Source: JAQBXX01 sp947085325 (GTDB lineage Bacteria > Pseudomonadota > Gammaproteobacteria > SURF-13). From it: a stretch of 64,000 bases of DNA. The stretch lies in NCBI GenBank assembly GCA_947085325.1, contig CAMTVY010000010.1, forward strand, positions 163,673 through 227,672. The letters are read 5' to 3'. The notes under the pieces were generated by a model, which was not told the origin of the DNA, ran no database searches, and saw only the letters and a program-made list of their open reading frames with translations. Shown here one piece after another: positions 11,459 to 17,853 of the stretch (position 1 is its first letter; every line of letters begins with the position of its first letter). The translations under genes and the position numbers were made by a program.

Positions 11459-12309
11459 ATGGCCGCACCGGCGAACATCGGAACAGAGAGCCAGAAACTG
11501 ATCGCGTTGCTCGATGAGGCCACAGACGTACTTACTTCATTCGTTGTTCCGCTTTATGAGGACAACGACGGTCGGCCATCCCTGTTCGGAAGTGGTTTCT
11601 TCGTCAGATCTGGAGTTGATCACTTTCTTGTTTCCGCAGCTCATGTACTTGAAGCGCTGCGGGGAAGACCACTGTTCTATTACATAACGCCAACCACCAC
11701 GCGAAAACTCTCTGGACAGCTTCGGCTTAATCGGTGGAATGGTGACCGCAACAGTGACCCGATAGACATCGGGGTTCTGAGGCTGACAGAAAGCTCCCCC
11801 CATATCCTGAAGTGAAGAAGTTCGCGATGGACATCTCTTGCCTTCGTCCACGACTTCTTCCGCGAGATGAGAAGATATATGCATTTGTGGGCTTTCCGGC
11901 GTCACGCGGTAAAGTGAATACACTGGTGAAGGAAGTTACAGCGGCGCCTTACGCTTATCGGAGCCGCTCCGCTCCCGATCAAGAGTACTCCATGTATGGG
12001 GTGTCGCCAGAGACTCATATCGTATTGCCGCTCGACTTAAAGCAGGGCGTCGACTCGAATGGAGGTCATCGAAACTTCCCAAAGCCTCAAGGAATGAGCG
12101 GATCTCCAATTTGGACATTGCTCGATGAACAGGGTGCCACCGACTCGCAGGTATTTTCGGTCGTCGCCGTGGGTACCAAGTACCGAAAGGCCAAGCGAGT
12201 TCTGCTTGGGACCGATATTGGAGTTGCAGTGAGGATGATTCATGAAGCTGTCTTACGGGGCAATCAACCTGATCTACCAGAAAGTGTAGGGCGGATTAGC
12301 GAAGCGTAA
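11459..12309 (+). pseudogene. trypsin-like serine protease, split by a frameshift
   Basis: Two overlapping frames (11459-11815 and 11812-12309) together make one S1-type protease. The first has FGSGFFVRSG then LVSAAHVLE (His of the triad) and DPIDIGVLRL (Asp). The second has PQGMSGSPIW (nucleophilic Ser in GxSGxP). The frames break at a six-cytosine run (11796-11801); one extra C would give SSPPYPEVKKF and a single product of about 283 aa. No signal peptide is visible, so a cytoplasmic role is likely. The stop codon lies inside a palindromic repeat. Function unknown; similar soluble proteases occur near defence or stress genes. Confidence 0.7.
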
Positions 12310-12316
12310 TCCGCCG
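12287..12316. repeat. palindromic repeat, GTAGG-GCGGATTA family
   Basis: GGCGGATTA at 12290-12298 pairs with TAATCCGCC at 12307-12315 around the loop GCGAAGCG. The right arm contains the TAA stop of the protease remnant. It belongs to the same loose family as the elements at 17604, 24296 and 59745, all of which begin GTAG and contain a GGAT(T/C)-type stem. Confidence 0.65.
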
Positions 12317-12382
12317 AATGTGTGGGCTGACGCAGAAGTTAAGTTGAGCGGGTTTAACAGATGAATAAATCTTTGAAAAGAT

Positions 12383-12458
12383 TGGAGCTGGCGAGAGGAG
12401 TCGAACCCCCGACCGGCTGATTACAAATCAGCTGCTCTACCAACTGAGCTACGCCAGC
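12383..12458 (-). tRNA. tRNA-Thr (anticodon TGT)
   Basis: On the minus strand the acceptor stem GCTGGCG pairs with CGCCAGC. The D-arm (TAGCTCAGTTGGTAGAGC), anticodon arm CTGATTTGTAATCAG with TGT, and T-arm GGGGGTTCGACTCCTC are complete. CCA is encoded in the genome (TGG at 12383-12385 on the plus strand). Length is 76 nt. Its 3' end faces the decayed accessory patch. Confidence 0.97.
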
Positions 12459-12522
12459 GCTGGAAGCCGATCTATGCGGAAACGGCGTGGTCATTGTAGG
12501 TAATTCGGGCAGCGAAGGCAAT

Positions 12523-12732
12523 TTAAGGAGCCTCCGCCGGCTGCAAGGGCAGCTCCTCGGTGACGACGGGGGTCAGTTGTGTGAGCTGCTCAGCGTTGAG
12601 CTCGCGCAACAACACGAGGGTTTTCGCTGTGTCTCCGCCGACGGCTGCTGTTGTCGTGGTCTGGTCGTCCATAAACTGCCAGGCCAGTGCGCCCAGGTTC
12701 AAAAGTATCAGCAACAGAAACAACACTTTCAT
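12523..12732 (-). CDS. small membrane-anchored protein downstream of coaX
   Basis: This is a 69-aa product whose start overlaps the coaX stop as ATGA and is preceded by GGGAGGT, so translation looks real. Residues 1-20 (MKVLFLLLILLNLGALAWQF) form a membrane anchor or signal. The rest is a short polar tail rich in T, L and Q. In some gammaproteobacteria coaX is followed by a SPOR protein with this kind of N-terminus. Here no SPOR domain follows before the tRNA, so this may be a truncated relative. I do not recognise it as a named family. Confidence 0.7.
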   Translation of the reverse strand: MKVLFLLLILLNLGALAWQFMDDQTTTTAAVGGDTAKTLVLLRELNAEQLTQLTPVVTEELPLQPAEAP

Positions 12733-13493
12733 GGTGCACCTCCCGCAATGACAGTCAATCCTTGCAGCACCAGGTCAGGCTGGTGGTGATAATGGCCGCT
12801 GAGATGGGCCAGGACAGCGGGCGCATCTCCACCAGTGATGACGCGAATGACCTCGGTGCCGAGGGTGGCCTCAGTATCGGCAACCGCGCGTTCGATGGCG
12901 CCGGTGACGGCATACAGTGCGCCATGCTGCACCGCAGTGCTGGTTGAGCGCGCATACGGCGTGAGCGGGTACGGGGCCTGATTCATGTTTGTAGCAATTT
13001 GTTGCGTGTGATCAAGCAAGGCGCGCTGCATCAGGGCCAGTCCCGGCAGTATTACGCCGCCCGCATGATGGCCGTCGTCCATCAAGGTATCAATAGTGAC
13101 GGCGGTGCCGCAATCCACCACGCACACCGCACCGGGTGTGTGGGCGTGTGCCGCGATCAGCGCCACCCAGCGGTCTGCCCCCAACCTGCCGGGCTCGGTA
13201 TAGCCATTGGTGATACCAAAGGCGCTGGCCTGTGCGCAGACGAACTCCGGTTCCCGTTGCCACAGGGCCTGAGTGACTTCCGACAGGCGTGCACGCAGCT
13301 CGGCACCAGCCACATTCGATACCACGATGCGTGCAGGCGTGGCGACCGCGCCCCATACGGTGTGTGCGTGCGCGCGCAGATCCAGCCCGGCATGTGCAAC
13401 GTTGCCTGTATGTTCCAGCCCGGAGGCTGACAACCACGCCCATTTGATGCGTGTGTTGCCGATATCGAGCAGCAGGATTTTGTCGGTATTCAT
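12729..13493 (-). CDS. coaX: type III pantothenate kinase
   Basis: CoaX (254 aa) phosphorylates pantothenate in the first step of coenzyme A synthesis. It is an ASKHA-fold enzyme with the N-terminal LLLDIGNTRIKWA (Asp10), the pantothenate-site segment GRLGADRWVALIAAH, and VVDCGTAVTIDTL. It is coupled to birA by an ATGA overlap upstream, a classic birA-coaX pair. Confidence 0.96.
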   Translation of the reverse strand: MNTDKILLLDIGNTRIKWAWLSASGLEHTGNVAHAGLDLRAHAHTVWGAVATPARIVVSNVAGAELRARLSEVTQALWQREPEFVCAQASAFGITNGYTEPGRLGADRWVALIAAHAHTPGAVCVVDCGTAVTIDTLMDDGHHAGGVILPGLALMQRALLDHTQQIATNMNQAPYPLTPYARSTSTAVQHGALYAVTGAIERAVADTEATLGTEVIRVITGGDAPAVLAHLSGHYHHQPDLVLQGLTVIAGGAP

Positions 13494-14467
13494 GATGATT
13501 TCCGCATGCTCACTTCGCCGGAATAATAACGCCGGATAACGCCATTCACCAACAGATTCAGTGCACCGTCGGCGGCAACGCCCTGGGCCACGCCATGCAC
13601 GGGGCGCCCGCCATGGTCGAGTGTTACCCGCGTACCCTTGATGAGATCAAACTGTTCCCACTCCTGCATGAAAGGTGCGAGACCGTGCTGCTGGAATTCG
13701 TGCAAGGCCAGCAGCAGATGTTGCAGCAGCAGGCCGGCGAGGTGGTTGCGTGACGGCGCAGGGTCAAGCGCCGTGCGCATGTCCGCCCAGGGTTGATCCA
13801 GGGCAAAGACCGCCTGCGGTGGCATGGCGACATTGAGGCCAACGCCTGCGACCAGATGGCAGGGGCCGGTGACTTCACCCGCCATGTCGAGCAGGATGCC
13901 GGCCAGTTTGCGGCCCTGCCACAGGACATCGTTGGGCCATTTCAGCCCGGCGTTGTTGAGCCCGGCGGCGCGCAATGCCCGCATCACGCCTATGGCCACG
14001 GCGAGGCTGACGCCGCCGACGGCAGTGGGTGCCATACTAAAGCGCCATAGCAGCGAGAGGTAGATGTTCCCGCCCGGCGGCGATATCCAGGTACGCCCAT
14101 GACGGCCTCGCCCGGCGTGTTGCTGCTCGGCAAAACAGGCCGTGCCGCCCGGTGTGCCGCTGCCGGCCTGGCGCAATAAATAGATATTGGTGGAGTCGAT
14201 CTCGTCCAGGATATCGATGTTGCCAAGCAGTCGCAGTGCCGACGGGCTGAGCGCCGCACGTATCGCGGTCTCATCCAGCGCCTCGATGGGGTGGGCAAGG
14301 CGATAGCCGCGACCGGGCACGGCATGTATCTCGTGGCCGAGGCTGCCGAGCTGGCGGATTTCCTTCCATATCGCGCTGCGGCTTACGCCCAGGCGCAGCC
14401 CCAGCGCAGTGCCGGAGTGGAAGTGGCCGTCACGCAGCATATCCAGGAGTTGTCGTTTCTGGCGCAT
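13490..14467 (-). CDS. birA: biotin-[acetyl-CoA-carboxylase] ligase / biotin operon repressor
   Basis: BirA (325 aa from the ATG at 14467) attaches biotin to AccB. The N-terminal winged helix (GTALGLRLGVSRSAIWKEIRQL) indicates it can also repress biotin genes. The ligase domain has the biotinyl-AMP loop AGRGRHGRTW, then GLKWPNDVLW and KLAGIL. A TTG at 14485 would add six residues; the ATG gives the usual start MRQKRQLL. It is co-oriented and overlapping with coaX. Confidence 0.95.
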   Translation of the reverse strand: MRQKRQLLDMLRDGHFHSGTALGLRLGVSRSAIWKEIRQLGSLGHEIHAVPGRGYRLAHPIEALDETAIRAALSPSALRLLGNIDILDEIDSTNIYLLRQAGSGTPGGTACFAEQQHAGRGRHGRTWISPPGGNIYLSLLWRFSMAPTAVGGVSLAVAIGVMRALRAAGLNNAGLKWPNDVLWQGRKLAGILLDMAGEVTGPCHLVAGVGLNVAMPPQAVFALDQPWADMRTALDPAPSRNHLAGLLLQHLLLALHEFQQHGLAPFMQEWEQFDLIKGTRVTLDHGGRPVHGVAQGVAADGALNLLVNGVIRRYYSGEVSMRKSS

Positions 14468-14570
14468 CACGGCCCAGTGTAGCAAAATAGGAATAGCGGG
14501 TTATATTAAGCAGCGGGTTGCGAGTAGTCGGCGGGCGGGTGCAGCCTGTGCAGCACAATTTTGGAGCGCT

Positions 14571-15905
14571 ATGCGTCAGGTCTGGATAAATGAATTTTGG
14601 CGGTTGACCGGGGTCGCGTTCGTCGCGCTCTTGATCGGGCTGATTGCCGACAACGTACTGCTGTTTATGTTGCTCGCGGCGCTGGGATATCTCGGCTGGC
14701 ATTTCATTAATTTGCGGCGGTTGCAGCGCTGGCTGATGGAGAGCGAGGATGCCTACCCTCCGGTTTCGAGCGGGATATGGGATGCGACTTTTAACGATCT
14801 GGGGCGGTTGCAGGCGCGTAACAGCAAGCGCAAGCGCAAACTGACGCGTATCCTCACCCGGTTTGAAGACGCCGCTGCAGCGCTGCCCGATGCCGTGGTG
14901 GTGCTGGGGTTGAATGCCGAAATCGAATGGTTTAACAATGCAACGCAAGAACTGCTGGGCCTGCACTGGCCGCAAGACGTCGGTCAGCGCATTACCAATC
15001 TGGTGCGGCATCCGCAGTTTATCGAGTTTCTTGCGGCGAGCGACTACTCCGGCGGGATAGAGCTGGCGGCGCCCGCCAATGCCGAGGTGATGCTGGCGGC
15101 ACTGATAGTCCCGTACGGCAACTCGCGGCGCCTGCTGGTGGCGCGTGACATCACGCACCTCCGCCGCCTTGAGCAAGTACGCAGCGACTTTGTCGCCAAT
15201 GTGTCGCACGAGCTGCGCACGCCGCTTACCGTGATCAACGGTTTCCTCGAAACAGCGAATGAAGCGGCGCCGGAATGCCCGCCCGGCTGGCAGCGTCCGT
15301 TACAACTGATGCGGCAGCAGGCGCAGCGTATGCAGAATATCGTGCAGGATCTGCTGCTGTTGTCACGGCTGGAGATGGAGCAGCCGTCGCTGATGGGGAG
15401 TGTGGTAGTGACCGGATTGCTGGAGGGTGTGGTTCAGGAGGCGCGGGTATTGAGTGGCGCACGTAGCCACACTATTCAGCTCGACGCCGATCCTGATCTT
15501 GGCCTGCGTGGCAATGAAGATGAGTTGCGCAGCGCGTTTTCCAACCTGGTGTTCAATGCCGTGCAATATACACCGGAGCACGGGGCGATCCGCGTGCGCT
15601 GGTTCCGCGATGCGGCGGGCGCCCACCTCGTGGTGAGCGACACCGGTGTGGGTATCGCCAACCACCATATCCCGCGGCTGACGGAGCGCTTTTACCGCGT
15701 AGACACGGGCCGCTCGCGCCAGAGTGGCGGCACCGGCCTCGGTCTTGCCATCGTCAAGCACGTGCTCAATCGGCATGACGCCCAGTTGCATATCGAGAGC
15801 GAGCAGGGCAAGGGCAGTACCTTCCGTTGTGATTTTCCGCTCACGAAGCTGGTACATCTGGCAGGCACGCAACAGCATGTGAGTGGTGACGCGCACAACG
15901 TTTGA
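14571..15905 (+). CDS. phoR: phosphate-regulon-type sensor histidine kinase PhoR
   Basis: This is a membrane histidine kinase of 444 aa. Two N-terminal transmembrane helices (about residues 9-45, almost no periplasmic loop) are typical of PhoR. A PAS domain covers about 97-190 (ALPDAVVVLGLNAEIEWFN). The HisKA phospho-acceptor is H213 in SHELRTPLT, followed by an HATPase domain with the N box NLVFNAVQYTPEHG and TGLGLAIVKHVL. The usual partner phoB is not adjacent: birA is divergent upstream and tRNAs lie downstream. PhoR is the best match, but the signal is inferred. Confidence 0.85.
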   Translation: MRQVWINEFWRLTGVAFVALLIGLIADNVLLFMLLAALGYLGWHFINLRRLQRWLMESEDAYPPVSSGIWDATFNDLGRLQARNSKRKRKLTRILTRFEDAAAALPDAVVVLGLNAEIEWFNNATQELLGLHWPQDVGQRITNLVRHPQFIEFLAASDYSGGIELAAPANAEVMLAALIVPYGNSRRLLVARDITHLRRLEQVRSDFVANVSHELRTPLTVINGFLETANEAAPECPPGWQRPLQLMRQQAQRMQNIVQDLLLLSRLEMEQPSLMGSVVVTGLLEGVVQEARVLSGARSHTIQLDADPDLGLRGNEDELRSAFSNLVFNAVQYTPEHGAIRVRWFRDAAGAHLVVSDTGVGIANHHIPRLTERFYRVDTGRSRQSGGTGLGLAIVKHVLNRHDAQLHIESEQGKGSTFRCDFPLTKLVHLAGTQQHVSGDAHNV

Positions 15906-15944
15906 GCGTGGCACGCAAGACAGGCGCGGGGGCAGTGGGACTGG

Positions 15945-15967
15945 CCGCGCCGGCGTGACCGGCGCGG
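15945..15967 (+). terminator. GC-rich hairpin after phoR
   Basis: CCGCGCCGG and CCGGCGCGG form a perfect 9-bp stem with loop CGTGA, 40 bases after the phoR stop and just before the convergent tRNA-Lys gene. There is no T tract, so it may act as a bidirectional barrier or a weak terminator. Confidence 0.45.
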
Positions 15968-15976
15968 ATGGGGAAG

Positions 15977-16052
15977 TGGTGGGCCGTGTAGGGGTCGAAC
16001 CTACGACCTACTGATTAAGAGTCAGCTGCTCTACCAACTGAGCTAACGGCCC
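15977..16052 (-). tRNA. tRNA-Lys (anticodon CTT)
   Basis: The minus strand has acceptor stem GGGCCGT/ACGGCCC, D-arm TAGCTCAGTTGGTAGAGC, anticodon arm CTGACTCTTAATCAG (CTT) and T-arm GTAGGTTCGACCCCTAC. Discriminator A and CCA are encoded. It is the last gene of a Pro-Arg-His-Lys cluster. Confidence 0.97.
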
Positions 16053-16176
16053 GGTACTAAAACGTGTTTGCCGCAATCTCTGGCAGGGCTGTAATGCCTG
16101 TGCCAGTCACATCCATCTGCCTGGGTGTGTGCTCCCGCTTCACGGGCCTACCCAACGGGGCTGAGGGGTCATATTA

Positions 16177-16253
16177 TGGGGTGAGCGATGGGGCTCGAAC
16201 CCACGACCACCGGAATCACAATCCGGGGCTCTACCAACTGAGCTACGCCCACC
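16177..16253 (-). tRNA. tRNA-His (anticodon GTG)
   Basis: The minus strand shows the extra 5' G (G-1) opposite C73 that is diagnostic for tRNA-His. The anticodon arm is CCGGATTGTGATTCCGG and the T-arm is GTGGGTTCGAGCCCCAT. CCA is encoded. The acceptor stem contains one G-T pair. Confidence 0.97.
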
Positions 16254-16293
16254 ATAATTGGCTGCTAGTGTACTACATTCCTGCATATTCGGG

Positions 16294-16367
16294 TGCGCCC
16301 GGCAGGACTCGAACCTGCTACCCCCGGCTTAGAAGGCCGGTGCTCTATCCGGATGAGCTACGGGCGC
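16294..16367 (-). tRNA. tRNA-Arg (anticodon TCT)
   Basis: The minus strand has acceptor stem GCGCCCG/CGGGCGC, D-arm TAGCTCATCCGGATAGAGC, anticodon arm CCGGCCTTCTAAGCCGG (TCT, reads AGA) and T-arm GCAGGTTCGAGTCCTGC. The bases after the discriminator A read CCC instead of CCA, so the CCA end must be added enzymatically, unlike the other tRNAs here. Confidence 0.96.
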
Positions 16368-16440
16368 AAAATGGTGTCTCAGGCCGCCCCGGCCTTCGCC
16401 CGGAAGGCTGCTCCGCAGACCCATTTAGCTCCCGACGAAA

Positions 16441-16517
<77 letters not shown>

Positions 16518-16550
16518 AAAATCCTTCACCCTCGCCAGATACTACACCTG

Positions 16551-16602
16551 CGACGCACAGGGCGTGCTAGTGTCGGGAGGCAGGATGCCGGGAGCGGCAA
16601 CC
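16551..16602 (+). repeat. REP-like palindromic repeat, copy 1
   Basis: This is a copy of a roughly 50-bp element also found at 17639-17690 and, inverted, at 38651-38702. The shared part starts near CGACGCACAGGG and runs through GTGCTAGTGTCG and GGCAGGATGCC. It can fold with an inner stem GGCA/TGCC flanked on both sides by GGGA. This copy has lost two bases in the outer stem. It lies in the 233-bp gap between the tRNA cluster and folD; nothing else was recognised there apart from a small AATTGGG/CCCAATT palindrome near 16651. Confidence 0.7.
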
Positions 16603-16749
16603 GGACTCCGGCACAAGGTTGGCGATCATACGCGCCGTACCCGCGAGGGTCAATTGGGCACCCAATTATAATCCCCCCGTCCCCCGCTTGGTGAAATGCT
16701 GTGGGCATGCGATCATTGAACCCCTATTGAGATCACTCGCTTCCCCAGC

Positions 16750-17607
16750 ATGAGCGCACACATCATTGACGGCAAGGCCATTGCTGCGGGCTTGCAGCAG
16801 GCCGTAAAGCAGCGCGTGCAGGCGCGGCTGGCGGCGGGGCGGCGCGCGCCGGGGCTGGCGGTCATACTGCTGGGCGAGGGGGCCGCGTCCCAGGTCTATG
16901 TGCGCAGCAAGCGCAGGGCCTGCGAAGAGGCCGGCATACGCTCGCTGGCGTACGATCTCCCCGCAACCACCTCGCAGCATGCGCTGCTCGCCCTTATCGA
17001 TGAACTGAACGCGCGCGCCGACGTGGACGGCATTCTGGTGCAGTTGCCGCTGCCGGAGCACATCCAGGCCGATGCCGTGATCGAGCGCATCAACCCGGCC
17101 AAGGACGTGGACGGCTTTCATCCCTGTAACATCGGGCTGCTGGCGCTGCGCATGCCGCGCCTGCGTCCCTGCACTCCGCGCGGCGTGATGACGCTGCTGG
17201 AGCACACCGGCGTGGCGCTACGGGGCAAGTATGCGGTGGTGGTGGGTACCTCCAATATCGTCGGCCGGCCGATGGGGCTGGAACTGCTGCTGGCGGGCTG
17301 CACCGTCACCCTCTGCCACCGCTTTACGCAAGACCTCGGCGCGCACGTTGCGCGCGCCGACATCGTGGTGGCCGCCGTCGGCAAGCCCGGCCTGATTCAG
17401 GGTGAATGGATCAAGCCCGGCGCCATTGTCATCGACGTCGGCATCAACCGCCTGCCCGACGGTACACTCTGCGGCGATGTGGAATTTGAAGCCGCCTGCA
17501 CCCGCGCCGGCTGGATCACGCCGGTGCCCGGCGGCGTAGGCCCGATGACAGTGGCGACACTGCTGCAAAACACCGTCGACGCGGCGGAGCATCTGTCAGT
17601 GGAGTAG
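16750..17607 (+). CDS. folD: methylenetetrahydrofolate dehydrogenase / methenyltetrahydrofolate cyclohydrolase
   Basis: FolD (285 aa) interconverts 5,10-methylene-, methenyl- and 10-formyl-THF using NADP. Catalytic Tyr50 and Lys54 are in SQVYVRSKRRACEEAG. DGILVQLPLPEH, DVDGFHPCNIG and the final PGGVGPMTVATLL are all family signatures. The nucleotide site is GTSNIVGRPMG. The TAG stop at 17605-17607 lies in the GTAGG start of a downstream palindromic repeat. Confidence 0.97.
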   Translation: MSAHIIDGKAIAAGLQQAVKQRVQARLAAGRRAPGLAVILLGEGAASQVYVRSKRRACEEAGIRSLAYDLPATTSQHALLALIDELNARADVDGILVQLPLPEHIQADAVIERINPAKDVDGFHPCNIGLLALRMPRLRPCTPRGVMTLLEHTGVALRGKYAVVVGTSNIVGRPMGLELLLAGCTVTLCHRFTQDLGAHVARADIVVAAVGKPGLIQGEWIKPGAIVIDVGINRLPDGTLCGDVEFEAACTRAGWITPVPGGVGPMTVATLLQNTVDAAEHLSVE

Positions 17608-17639
17608 GTTGGATCAAGGAGCGAAGCGACGGATCCAAC
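17604..17639. repeat. palindromic repeat, GTAGG-TTGGATC family
   Basis: GTTGGATC at 17608-17615 pairs with GATCCAAC at 17632-17639 around an AGCGAAGCG-type loop. The leading GTAG includes the stop codon of folD. It is related to the elements at 12287 and 24296. Confidence 0.65.
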
Positions 17640-17690
17640 GACGCACAGGGACGTGCTAGTGTCGCGGGAGGCAGGATGCCGGGAGCGACC
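17639..17690 (+). repeat. REP-like palindromic repeat, copy 2
   Basis: This is the best-formed copy. The outer stem is GTCGC/GCGAC, the inner stem GGCA/TGCC with loop GGA, separated by an internal GGGA/GGGA bulge. It is nearly identical to copy 1 over about 50 bp and abuts the palindromic repeat that ends folD. Confidence 0.75.
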
Positions 17691-17704
17691 AAACCTGCTC
17701 GATC

Positions 17705-17853
17705 TATACATAGCGCCAGAAATCGTAGCGAGCGGCTTTCAGGCGGGGGCGGCGGAGCGCAGGAACCGGAGTGTACAAGTAGTACATGAGGATTCCGAGC
17801 ACCGCACGCACCCGCATCTAAAGACGCGCAGTAGATTTATGGCGCTATGTATA
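17705..17853. mobile_element. 149-bp MITE-like element with terminal inverted repeats at the 3' end of mfd
   Basis: TATACATAGCGCCA at 17705-17718 is repeated exactly inverted at 17840-17853. The match extends to 20 bp with one mismatch (the left arm continues GAAATC). The interior is non-coding and GC-rich, with small internal dyads such as TAGTACATGAGG near 17781. The right terminal repeat contains the stop codon of mfd (CTA on the plus strand, 17845-17847). No transposase is encoded and no target duplication was identified. From memory, similar sequence recurs in other gammaproteobacterial genomes; I cannot verify that here. Confidence 0.65.
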
